From contig CAYSPT010000078.1 in NCBI GenBank assembly GCA_964432985.1, positions 1 through 22,437 of the forward strand: a DNA stretch of 22,437 nucleotides, in the 5' to 3' direction. The DNA is from CAYSPT01 sp964432985. Lineage in GTDB: Bacteria; Muiribacteriota; CAYSPT01. This document shows positions 14,993 through 22,437 of the stretch, piece after piece. Position numbers and translations under genes: made by a program. The notes under the pieces were generated by a model. It saw only the letters and a program-made list of their open reading frames with translations, did not search any database and was not told where the DNA came from. The first letter of the stretch is position 1. Each line of letters begins with the position of its first letter.

Positions 14993-15276
14993 ATAGGAAC
15001 TCAGACCGCGAGACAACCGTTTTAGGATGCGGCGCCCTGTCACGGGGAGAAGTGCCGCTCTGTCAGAAGGACCCTCTCGATGACGAGCGGTTTGCAGGGT
15101 TGTCAATGTGCCGGTGTGAGACGTGCCACGAGCACAATCAAGCGGTCAAAAAGGAGATGATAAACCGGCTCCACCGATTCGAAATCACCATGAGGCTGGC
15201 CAGCCTCGGGTGCGGTGACGAGAGCCGGCGTATCCAGAACCACCGCTTGAAAGTACAAATGTCGGAAACGAGGTAA
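14989..15276 (+). CDS. Unknown 95-residue Cys-rich protein between hydrogenase subunits
   Basis: I do not recognise this protein. It opens with GTG, overlapping the stop of the last mini-ORF (GTGA), and its start MNRNSD looks like a decayed fifth copy of the repeat MNENKT. It has six cysteines (14, 25, 41, 43, 46, 75), with a compact metal-site-like CRCETCHEH at 41-49, then a basic helical-looking region. There is no signal peptide or membrane segment. Its stop TAA abuts the ATG at 15277, directly before the large subunit. It fills what is otherwise a long gap compared with the 52-nt spacer in copy 1. A chaperone or extra electron-transfer subunit is conceivable, but a non-functional ORF remains possible. 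Confidence 0.5.
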   Translation: MNRNSDRETTVLGCGALSRGEVPLCQKDPLDDERFAGLSMCRCETCHEHNQAVKKEMINRLHRFEITMRLASLGCGDESRRIQNHRLKVQMSETR

Positions 15277-15282
15277 ATGGTA

Positions 15283-16818
15283 ATGACCAAACGCTACACT
15301 ATTGATCCAATTACCAGGCTTGAAGGCCACGGGCGGATCGAGGTTTTCCTGGATGACGCGGGAGAAGTTGAACAAGCGTATCTGCAGGTTCCTGAATTCC
15401 GCGGCTTCGAGCAGTTCTGTGTGGGGAGGCCGGTGGCGGAGCTGCCGAGAATAACTCCCCGTATCTGCGGGGTGTGCCCGGAAGCGCACCACCTTGCATC
15501 GGCGAAAGCATGCGACGCCGTGTACGGGTTGGAACCACCCCCAGCAGGAAAAAAACTAAGGGAGCTGTTCTACTGCGCGCACATGATCCACTCCCACATT
15601 GCCCATTTCTACGCCCTGGCGGCGCCGGATTTCGTACTGGGGCCGGACGCCGACCCGGCGTTGAGGAATGTCCTGGGCGTGGTGGACAAGGTCGGTCTGG
15701 AGATCGGCGGCGAAGTGATCAAGCACCGTTCACTGGCCCAGAAGGTCCAGGAGATGCTGGGCGGCAAGGCCACCCATCCGGTGTGCGGCATCCCCGGTGG
15801 TATGAGTATACCCATGACCGAGGAAATGCGCACCGAAGTGGAAGCCATCGGCGAGTCCTGTGTGACGTTCAGCGAGTTTTCACTTCAGCTCTTCAAGGAC
15901 GTGGTGCTTGGCAACAAGGCCTACGTCGATCTCATCCTGTCGGATGGGTTCAAGATGGACAGCTACTACATGGGGCTGGTGGACGACAACAATAAGGTAA
16001 ACTTCTACGACGGGCACCTGCGGGTAGTGGATCCCGAGGGCAAGGAGTTCGCCCGGTTCCATCCCAGCAAGTACCTGGATTATATCCAGGAGCACGTTGA
16101 GCCCTGGACCTACCTGAAGTTCCCCCACCTGAAAGACGTGGGCTGGAAAGGTATGGTTACCGGCAAGGACAGTGGTGTCTACCGCGTGGCCCCGCTGGGC
16201 AGACTGAACGCCAGCGACGGTATGGCCACTCCAAAAGCACAGGCCGCCTACGACGGCATGTACGAGGTCCTGGGCGGAAAGCCCAGCCACCACACCCTGG
16301 CCATGCACTGGGCCCGGCTGGTGGAGCTGCTGTACGCCTCCGAGCGTATGCTGGAGCTGGCCAAGGACCCGGAGATAACTTCCGAAAACGTCCGCACCGT
16401 TCCCACCGCAACCCCGACGGAAGGGGTTGGCGTGGTGGAAGCCCCGCGGGGGACCTTGATTCATCATTACTGGAGTGATCCGGAAGGCCGGGCCACAGCG
16501 CTCAACCTGATCGTGGCCACAGGCAACAATTACGCGGCCATGAACATCTCGGTGGACCAGGCGGCCAAGGCGGTGATTCACAACGGCGAAGTGGACCAGG
16601 GCAAGCTGAACATGGTGGAGATGGCCTTCCGTGCTTACGACCCATGCCTGGCCTGCGCCACCCATGCCGTCACCGGTGAGACGCCATTGCCCATCGAGCT
16701 TCACCGTAAGGGACAGGAGCCGGAGACGGTTTCGAAACCTTCAGTGGTGGACGGAACGACACATGCCAAAGCGGTATGTTTCCCGGCAGCCTCGTTCCTG
16801 CTGAACGGAGCAAAGTAG
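15283..16818 (+). CDS. mvhA: [NiFe] hydrogenase large subunit, MvhA-type (copy 2)
   Basis: A paralogue of the large subunit at 4625 with intact Ni-Fe ligands: RICGVCPEAH (Cys62, 65) and DPCLACATH (Cys455, 458). ATG codons at 15277 and 15283 are in frame; 15283 is preferred because the CGAGG ribosome binding site is about 9 nt away, and the protein then begins MTKRYTIDPITRLEGHG like copy 1. After the L2 His461 come about 50 residues, twice the tail of copy 1, including a Cys and a hydrophobic end. Its normal removal by a maturation protease would be unusual in length. No protease gene follows. It is 36 nt from the GlcD-type gene. Confidence 0.94.
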   Translation: MTKRYTIDPITRLEGHGRIEVFLDDAGEVEQAYLQVPEFRGFEQFCVGRPVAELPRITPRICGVCPEAHHLASAKACDAVYGLEPPPAGKKLRELFYCAHMIHSHIAHFYALAAPDFVLGPDADPALRNVLGVVDKVGLEIGGEVIKHRSLAQKVQEMLGGKATHPVCGIPGGMSIPMTEEMRTEVEAIGESCVTFSEFSLQLFKDVVLGNKAYVDLILSDGFKMDSYYMGLVDDNNKVNFYDGHLRVVDPEGKEFARFHPSKYLDYIQEHVEPWTYLKFPHLKDVGWKGMVTGKDSGVYRVAPLGRLNASDGMATPKAQAAYDGMYEVLGGKPSHHTLAMHWARLVELLYASERMLELAKDPEITSENVRTVPTATPTEGVGVVEAPRGTLIHHYWSDPEGRATALNLIVATGNNYAAMNISVDQAAKAVIHNGEVDQGKLNMVEMAFRAYDPCLACATHAVTGETPLPIELHRKGQEPETVSKPSVVDGTTHAKAVCFPAASFLLNGAK

Positions 16819-16854
16819 GGATTATTTACCCCTAAATTTAGGAGGATTAAGCAG

Positions 16855-18086
16855 ATGAACATAGATGTGAATAAGCTGAAGGCCATTGTGGGCGAGAAGT
16901 TTGTCTCCACCCATACGGCCGATCTGTATGTGTACGGAGGGGACTCCTCGGTGCATCACGCCATGCCGGACGTGGTGGTCAAACCGGACACCATTGAGCA
17001 GGTGCAGGGCATCGTCCGGTACGCCAACGAAAACAAGATTCCGGTAGTCGGCCGCGGGGCCGGCTCCGGCTGCTCCGGACACGCGGTACCCATCGACGGT
17101 GGGATCGTGCTGGATTTCAAGCGGATGAACCGCATCAAGGCTATCCGCACCAATGACACCCTGGTGGTAGTGGAGCCCGGCGTGGTAGACGATGATCTCA
17201 ACCGCGCCCTGAAACCCCATGGGTTCTTCTGGCCGGCGGCTCCCGCCTCTAGCCGTATCGCCACCATCGGCGGTGAGATTGGCGCCAATGCAAGCGGGCT
17301 CAGGTCCGTCAAGTACGGCGCTACCCGCGACTCGGTGCTGGGCATGAAGGTTGTCCTGGCCGACGGCTCCCTGGTCAACCTGGGGGCCAACACCCGGGTG
17401 CACTCCGCCGGCTACCAGCTGGAAAAGCTTATGTGCGGTTCCGAAGGAACCCTGGGACTGATCGTGGAAGCCACCCTTAAGGTGGTTCCCATTCCCAAGA
17501 TCCGCTGCATGGGCCTGGCCTGCTTTGACACCCTGAAAGACGCCGGCGAAGCCATCACCGGTATGATTTCCAGCGGGTGCCAGCCTTCGGTACTGGAGCT
17601 TATGGACGATATCGCCATAGACGTGGTCAATAAGCAGCTTAACATGGGGCTGCCCGAAGTGGCCGCCATCCTGTTCCTGGAAGCCGACGGCATGGTGAAA
17701 GAGGCCGTAGAATTCGAGATGACCAGAATGAAGGAGACCTGCGAGAAGCACAACTCCTCCAAATGGTCCATGAGCTACGACGCCAAGGAGCGGACGAAGA
17801 TTTTCGCCGGCCGCAAGAAGCTGTTCGCGTCGCTTTCCCGTTACAAGGAAGGCATCATCTGCACCGACCTGGCAGACGACATGGCGGTGCCCTACTCGAA
17901 GATGGCTTCGTTGGCTGAAAAGATCCACGAGATCGCCGAGCGCAACAACGTCATCATGTCCGCGTACGGCCACTGCGGTTCCGGAGTGATGCACACCAAG
18001 GTCATGCTGGATGTAACCAAGGACCAGCAGTGGGACGATGCCAAAAACGCCGTCTCGGAGCTGTACGCTTACGTCCACAGCGTGGG
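16855..18086 (+). CDS. glcD: GlcD-type FAD-linked 2-hydroxyacid oxidase/dehydrogenase, 3' end lost in gap
   Basis: About 410 residues of a VAO-fold flavoenzyme (FAD-binding PCMH domain then FAD-oxidase C-terminal domain). The PP-loop VVGRGAGSGCSGHAVP (about 64-79) and GGEIGANASGLRSVKYGATRDSVLG are clear. The sequence reaches GHCGSGVMHTKVML and then enters the 100-N gap, so probably 50-70 residues of C-terminus are missing. Family members oxidise glycolate or D-lactate and pass electrons to an Fe-S partner or ETF; no partner is in view except the upstream Fe-S proteins. TTAGGAGGA gives a strong ribosome binding site. Its place after the second hydrogenase suggests co-transcription; the substrate is inferred as D-lactate or a related acid. 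Confidence 0.88.
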
Positions 18087-18186
18087 NNNNNNNNNNNNNN
18101 NNNNNNNNNNNNNNNNNNNNNNNNNNNNNNNNNNNNNNNNNNNNNNNNNNNNNNNNNNNNNNNNNNNNNNNNNNNNNNNNNNNNNN
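18087..18186. other. 100-N assembly gap between two convergent genes
   Basis: Exactly 100 N, a conventional placeholder, so the true length is unknown. The flanks do not repeat each other, unlike at the first gap. It hides the 3' ends of both the GlcD-type gene and the LarA gene, and any terminator between them. Confidence 0.95.
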
Positions 18187-19502
18187 TCCAACTCCCAGAT
18201 TATGGGTTTCACCGTATCCCAGGCACTGTTGTGGATGAACCGCTTTTTCCGGTAAACAAGGCGCTTGCGCTCCTTGGGCACGGTCATGCTGGCGGCCATC
18301 AGGAAGAGGATCTTTTCATTGCCCTTTTCCCTGACGGCGGTGTTGATGGCGTCATCTATAGTGCCGAACGGCTTCATGAAGACGGACTTGAGGATTTTCG
18401 GATTCAGACTCGTCACCGCCCACATCTTCGACCAGCGGGCCATCTCAGCCATCTTGGCCGCCTTGTGGTACCCCAGCTTGTAACCGCAGTCGATCTTCTT
18501 CAAGGCGTCATCGTGGTTCTTGGAGCCGGCCATCAAGTTTATGAAGGTCTCCGAGCCGGTGCCCATACGGCACTTGGACACCATAATCAGGATTCCGCCC
18601 TGGTCCAGGGCCAGCTTGGCATTGTCAAGCGCCTTCTGGCTCTGGTACAGATCGATGTCCATGGGGTAGGGAGCCACCGCCACCACGATATCGTACTTGT
18701 CCTTGATCTCCACCACGAAGACCTCGTGGGCCTTGTCGATGGCGGCGTCAAACGATCCGGTGATATCGCCGGCGGTGGCAGCGTAGATGTCCTCGTCCCG
18801 GTCCAGTACCGTCATGATGGCGAAGATTTCCTTGTGCTTGACCAGGTTGATGGCATCCTCCATGTCTTCGTGCACGGGGTTGCCCTTCAGAGCCAGCGCC
18901 TTGGCATCGGACTTCAGGGCCAGCTTGTGGTTCATCTCGATGGTCTTGTAGGCCGCCACCCCGGGCAGGAACGACTTGCGTCCCCCGGTGTACCCGGCGA
19001 AGTAGTGGGGCTCCACCGAACCGATGATGACGATCTTGTGAGCGTCCATGGCCCGCTTGTTTACCTCCATCACCGTCCCGTTCTTGGAGGTGCCCAGGTT
19101 GACCATCTCGTCGTTCTTGGCGTCGTGGGCGAAGATGCGGTCCTTGAACTCGGGATAGATGTCCCCGAAGATCTCCAGGTACTCCTCCTCGGTGGGGGCC
19201 CGGTGTGCTCCAGTGGCCACCAGGAAGCTGATGTTCTGGTCCTTGATCTTATCGTAGATCAAGCTCAGAACCTTGGCGGTGGGTGTGGGCCGGGTGGCAT
19301 CGTTGACCAGGAAGAGCACGTCTTTCGCGTCGGACAGGAACTCGTCGAAGGGCTTCGAGTCCACCGGGTTGTTCAAGGCGGCTTCCAGCACCTCGAGTTG
19401 ATCGTGCTTCTCCACCTGGTTGGGATAGATGATCTCCCCGAAGTTTCTCTCATCAATGTCGACAATTACAAAATCACGGCCATACGGTATGGTTACTTGC
19501 AT
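18187..19502 (-). CDS. larA: LarA-type nickel-pincer 2-hydroxyacid racemase, 3' end lost in gap
   Basis: About 438 residues of a LarA (DUF2088) enzyme. Its active-site residues are visible: Asp68 and Arg71 in NDATRPTP, His100 in ATGAHRAP, His166 in GSVEPHYFAGYTGG, Lys176 in GGRK (the expected covalent anchor of the nickel-pincer nucleotide) and His192 in EMNHKL. LarA inverts lactate; homologues of the family are known that racemise malate and other 2-hydroxyacids. After MAASMTVP, near the usual C-terminus, at least 28 more residues run into the gap. The LarBCE cofactor makers are not in the window. Being downstream of two malate/lactate dehydrogenases makes malate racemisation a reasonable alternative to lactate. 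Confidence 0.88.
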
Positions 19503-19566
19503 GATGTTCTTTCTAGTCCTTCTCCTGAGTTGTCGTTACCTGTAAGAAAATATTTCTCCGTATCGC

Positions 19567-20502
19567 TTAGACTATCCCGGATTCCTCGAGCTTGGCAATG
19601 GTCTTGCTGACCGCCGAAGCCGACACGTGCAGCGCGTCGCGCTCTTCCGGTGTGAGGTCCAGTTCGATGATATCATGCACCCCGTTGGCGCCCAGCTTGA
19701 CCGGCACCCCGATGAAGAGCCCGTCTATTCCGTACTCGCCCCGCAGATAGGCCGAACAGGGAAGGATACGCATCTTGTTCTTGATGATGGCTTCCACCAT
19801 CTCGGCGGTCGATGCCCCCGGGGCCCAGTAGGCGCTGCCCGTCTTCAGATAGGAGACGATCTCGGCGCCGCCCTTGCGGGTCCGCTCGATGAGCTTGTCA
19901 AGCTTGTCTTTGGTGATAAGCTCCGAGACGGGAATGCCGCACACGGTTGAGTAGCGGGGAAGCGGCACCATGGAATCACCGTGCCCGCCAAGGACCATGG
20001 CGGATGTGTTGGCCACACTCACCCCGAGTTCGCTGGACACGAAGTACCGGAACCGGGTGGAATCGAGGATCCCGGCCATGCCGACCACTTTCTTCAGGGC
20101 AAATCCGGTGACCTTCAACGCCACATAACACATCACGTCAAGCGGATTGGTGACCAGGATCACCACCGCGTTGGGGGCGTAACGGGCGACCTCTTCCGAG
20201 ATGGACTTGATTATCTTGGCGTTGATTATCAGCAGGTCGTCGCGGGACATACCCGGCTTCCGGGGCTGCCCGGCGGTAATCACCACCACGTCCGAACCCG
20301 CCATCTGGGATAAATCGGTGGTTCCCTCGATTCTCGTGTCGTAATGCCTCAGCGACCCGGCCTCGATCTGATCAAGGGCGCGGCCCGCGGCCAATCCGTC
20401 GGCAATATCGATCAAAATGACATCAGCAAACTTCTTCTCCGCTATATAAACAGCCAGCGCAGCTCCCACGTGCCCGGCTCCGACAACAGTTACTTTACTC
20501 AT
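19567..20502 (-). CDS. mdh: Malate dehydrogenase (LDH-like type)
   Basis: A 311-residue NAD-dependent dehydrogenase. GAGHVG (9-14) and Asp32 after the second strand indicate NAD+. The active site is complete: Arg81 in AGQPRKPGMSRDD (the residue that selects malate over lactate), Arg87, Asn119 in VTNPLD, Asp147 and Arg150 in LDSTR, and catalytic His174 in GGHGDS. It interconverts L-malate and oxaloacetate. AAGGAGG supports the start. It lies 13 nt after the divergent paralogue and about 60 nt before larA, so the three probably form one operon. Arg81 argues against a lactate dehydrogenase. Confidence 0.95.
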   Translation of the reverse strand: MSKVTVVGAGHVGAALAVYIAEKKFADVILIDIADGLAAGRALDQIEAGSLRHYDTRIEGTTDLSQMAGSDVVVITAGQPRKPGMSRDDLLIINAKIIKSISEEVARYAPNAVVILVTNPLDVMCYVALKVTGFALKKVVGMAGILDSTRFRYFVSSELGVSVANTSAMVLGGHGDSMVPLPRYSTVCGIPVSELITKDKLDKLIERTRKGGAEIVSYLKTGSAYWAPGASTAEMVEAIIKNKMRILPCSAYLRGEYGIDGLFIGVPVKLGANGVHDIIELDLTPEERDALHVSASAVSKTIAKLEESGIV

Positions 20503-20515
20503 CTGCGTGGCCTCC

Positions 20516-21457
20516 TTACGCTGTTTCCTTGGCTTCGAACTCGAAGGTGTTGATCAGGTTCCGCACCACCGCTTCGGAGCGGTCCAGGGCTTCTTTTTCC
20601 TGCAGAGTAAGCTCGAGCTCAACTATCCGCTCTATACCTCCCCGTGCCAGTTGTACCGGCACACCAAGGCAGATATCCTCATAGCCGTACTCGCCGCCAA
20701 GGTAGGCGGAGCAGCACTGGATGCGGTGATCGTCTCGCACGATGGACTGCACCACTTCGGCGGTGGCAGCCGCCGGCGCGTAGGCGGCGCTGCCGGTTTT
20801 CAGGTGGCTGATGATCTCCGCCCCGGCACCCCTGGTCCGGGCGATGATCTCGTCGATCTTTTCCTGGGGCAGAAGCTCGGTGATGGGGATACCTTCCACC
20901 CGCGTGTACCTGGGCAGGATGAGCATGTAGTCGTGGTGCCCCCCCAGGACGATGGAGGTGGTGTTCATGGTGGCCACGTCCAGTTCCTGGTCGATGAACT
21001 CGCAGATCCGGGCGGAATCCAGCACACCGGAAACCCCCAGTACTTTCCTGGGATCGAAGCCGCCCTTTTTAATGACATACCAGGAGAGGGCGTCCACCGG
21101 CTCGGTCATGACGATGATCGATGCGTCCGGAGCATATTTCTTTATATCGTCGATGATGGGATCCAGGATGGCCTGGTTGTGCTCCACCAGGTCGGTGCGC
21201 ATCATCCCCGGTTTCCTGACCATCCCAGCGGCTATAACCACCACCAGGGAGCCCTCCATGTCCTTCGATTCATGGGACCCGTCGATGTGGATGTCGTAGT
21301 TCCTGATGGGGGCTGCTTCCATCAGGTCCAGGGCTTTCCCCTTTGCCCGTCCTTCTACGTTGTCAAGCAACATGACGTGGGCCACTGTTTCCTCCGCCAG
21401 GTAGAACGCGACGGCGGTTCCGCAGTGCCCGGCACCGATAACGCTGACCTTCTTCAT
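20516..21457 (-). CDS. Divergent malate/lactate dehydrogenase paralogue with altered active site
   Basis: A 313-residue paralogue of the adjacent mdh with the same fold and length. It keeps the Rossmann motif GAGHCG, Arg81, Arg87, Asp147, Arg150 and the catalytic His174. However, the usually invariant Asn119 of TNP is Glu (MTEPVD), and GGHGDS is GGHHDY, putting His and Tyr next to the catalytic His; Asp71 is Leu. These changes predict a different substrate, a regulatory role, or a partner subunit for the normal enzyme. The ATG at 21457 is chosen because GGAGG sits just upstream; the earlier in-frame codons only add seven residues. It is the first gene of the probable mdh-larA operon. Confidence 0.85.
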   Translation of the reverse strand: MKKVSVIGAGHCGTAVAFYLAEETVAHVMLLDNVEGRAKGKALDLMEAAPIRNYDIHIDGSHESKDMEGSLVVVIAAGMVRKPGMMRTDLVEHNQAILDPIIDDIKKYAPDASIIVMTEPVDALSWYVIKKGGFDPRKVLGVSGVLDSARICEFIDQELDVATMNTTSIVLGGHHDYMLILPRYTRVEGIPITELLPQEKIDEIIARTRGAGAEIISHLKTGSAAYAPAAATAEVVQSIVRDDHRIQCCSAYLGGEYGYEDICLGVPVQLARGGIERIVELELTLQEKEALDRSEAVVRNLINTFEFEAKETA

Positions 21458-21535
21458 CTTACTCCTCCTTACCCTCACCTTACCTTAGATTAAATACCAA
21501 TCCAACTATGTAAAAGGGCTTTGCATACATGCATA

Positions 21536-21591
21536 TTTATATGTCTGCCCCAACTTTTGACAATGTAAGTGGGGGGCAATGCGCATGTCAA
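21536..21591 (-). promoter_or_regulatory. Candidate promoters of the mdh-larA operon
   Basis: On the minus strand, a perfect TTGACA (21586-21591) is 18 bp from TACATT (21562-21567). A second, overlapping pair is TTGTCA (21558-21563) and TATAAA (21536-21541) with a 16-bp spacer. Either would give a leader of about 75-100 nt before the divergent dehydrogenase. Which is used cannot be told from sequence. Confidence 0.5.
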
Positions 21592-21668
21592 GTAAAACCC
21601 GCATTTTTTATGAGTTTTTGTGAAAGACATCCGGATTCCCCATCCACCCTCAAGTAAGAAAAGTAGAA

Positions 21669-21704
21669 AGTGAGGGTCTCCTTAAGGAGAGGTCAGGTCT
21701 CACT
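21669..21704 (-). terminator. Possible terminator downstream of the histidine kinase
   Basis: On the minus strand, AGTGAG (21699-21704) pairs with CTCACT (21669-21674), enclosing the perfect 14-bp palindrome TCTCCTTAAGGAGA (21677-21690), and the stem is followed by TTCTACTTTT. The structure is imperfect and the U-run is broken, so termination is likely but not certain. Confidence 0.4.
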
Positions 21705-21718
21705 ATTTGACATTTCTT

Positions 21719-21754
21719 CGGCGCCTGCGCTTTGGTTGTACCGTTCAGGCGCCG
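21719..21754 (-). other. Inverted repeat spanning the histidine kinase stop codon
   Basis: CGGCGCCTG (minus strand, 21746-21754) includes the first base of the TGA stop region and pairs perfectly over 9 bp with CAGGCGCCG (21719-21727), with an 18-nt loop. It lacks a U-run. It may protect the mRNA 3' end ahead of the weaker terminator-like structure. Confidence 0.45.
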
Positions 21755-22437
21755 GCGGCAAGTACGCTGTTACCCGTTTGCACCGGCAGGATGATGGTGA
21801 AGGTGGTGCCCACGCCGATCTCCGACTCCACGTCGATGTCGCCGCCGTGGTCCTGGATAACCTTCTCGGTGAAAGCCAGACCGATACCCGTGCCCTTGGA
21901 TCCCTTGGTGCTGAAGAAGATCTGGAAGATGTTGCGCAGGGCTTCTTCGCTGATACCGCAGCCATTGTCGGCCACCGCTATCTTCAGATTGTTATCGGGA
22001 TCGAAACAGGTGGACATGGTCACCAAACCGTCAGGTTTATTCATGGCGTCCACGGAGTTCGATACCAGGTTTAAAATACAGCGGAAGATGGCTTTGGCAT
22101 CGATCACCACCGGCCCGATATCGGGCTGCAGGTCGAGCTTTATTTCGGTGTTGCTCTCACGGGCCTTCTCGCTCATCAGATTGGATATTTCGCCGCAGAT
22201 CTCGTTGATATCCGCCGTCTGCAGGTTGAGCTGCTTGGGCTTGGAGTAGGCCAGCATGTCCAGAACCAGGTCTTTCATGAACACCACGTTTTTACTCATG
22301 ATACCCCAGCCCCTTTCCACCTTGTCGAAACTGGTTTTCTTGAGACCGACCTCCAGGATGAATTTACCGCCGTCGATGCCGTTGAGGATATTCTTTATGC
22401 AGTGGGCGGCCCCGGCGATTCCCTGCCCCAGGGCGGA
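21745..22437 (-). CDS. Sensor histidine kinase, C-terminal catalytic part (5' end outside window)
   Basis: The last 230 residues of a two-component kinase. The fragment opens with a dimerisation/phosphoacceptor helix whose GAAHCIKNILNGIDGG holds the phosphorylatable His. The HATPase_c domain follows: the N-box LNLVSNSVDAM, the G1 box VADNGCGI, the phenylalanine box IFQIFFSTK and the G2 box KGTGIGLAFTEKVIQDHGG. The frame stays open to the window edge, so sensor domains (PAS, GAF or membrane) are not seen. No response regulator is visible. It ends about 290 nt upstream of the dehydrogenase gene and is read in the same direction, so control of that operon is possible but unproven. Confidence 0.92.
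   Translation of the reverse strand, partial: SALGQGIAGAAHCIKNILNGIDGGKFILEVGLKKTSFDKVERGWGIMSKNVVFMKDLVLDMLAYSKPKQLNLQTADINEICGEISNLMSEKARESNTEIKLDLQPDIGPVVIDAKAIFRCILNLVSNSVDAMNKPDGLVTMSTCFDPDNNLKIAVADNGCGISEEALRNIFQIFFSTKGSKGTGIGLAFTEKVIQDHGGDIDVESEIGVGTTFTIILPVQTGNSVLAAGA

Noticed and set aside
14989..15276. Frameshifted remnant of hydrogenase subunit sequence
   Set aside because: Its translation matches no part of either subunit in this window, and both neighbouring subunits are complete.
18030..19610. 526-codon plus-strand frame running through the N gap
   Set aside because: It is antisense to larA, is held open partly by the Ns, and its low-complexity His/Val/Leu/Gly-rich translation is a mirror artefact.

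Overview
The window looks like the chromosome of a strictly anaerobic, hydrogen-metabolising bacterium, probably a sulfate reducer, syntroph or acetogen-like organism of the Peptococcaceae or Desulfobacterota type. This rests on gene content (HdrABC, Mvh-type [NiFe] hydrogenases, LarA, many Fe-S proteins), strong AGGAGG-type ribosome binding sites and GC-rich coding DNA. The exact lineage cannot be fixed from the sequence alone. Two runs of exactly 100 N (2797-2896 and 18087-18186) are assembly gaps.

Left edge (1-2654): the 3' part of a class V aminotransferase (cysteine desulfurase family), a convergent small Cys-rich YkgJ-like protein, a short non-coding stretch with nested inverted repeats, and an NAD(P)-dependent aldehyde dehydrogenase on the minus strand. 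Next comes an AT-rich divergent intergenic region (2655-3594). It holds the first N gap (flanked by an exact 55-bp duplication), a good sigma70-type promoter and a roughly 270-nt leader that ends in an intrinsic terminator just before the hydrogenase genes.

Core (3595-18086, all plus strand, tightly packed, probably one long operon): hydrogenase small and large subunits (MvhG1, MvhA1), a hydrogenase maturation endopeptidase, a fused multi-cluster Fe-S/MvhD-like protein, HdrC, HdrB, HdrA, MvhD, a two-subunit fumarate reductase/succinate dehydrogenase-like module (Fe-S subunit plus flavoprotein, resembling the TfrB/TfrA idea), a second hydrogenase small subunit, four tandem overlapping mini-ORFs, an unknown 95-residue Cys-rich ORF, a second hydrogenase large subunit, and a GlcD-type flavin oxidase cut by the second gap. 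The working model is flavin-based electron bifurcation. Hydrogenase electrons enter through MvhD to HdrA, which would split them between ferredoxin and the HdrBC branch, possibly ending at the fumarate-reductase-like module instead of a heterodisulfide.

Right side (18187-22437, minus strand): a LarA-type nickel-pincer hydroxyacid racemase (3' end lost in the gap), a malate dehydrogenase, a second divergent malate/lactate dehydrogenase paralogue with altered active-site positions, and the C-terminal part of a sensor histidine kinase. The dehydrogenases, racemase and flavin oxidase suggest 2-hydroxyacid (malate/lactate) metabolism next to a possible fumarate-linked hydrogenase complex. No tRNA, rRNA, CRISPR array or intact insertion sequence was seen.
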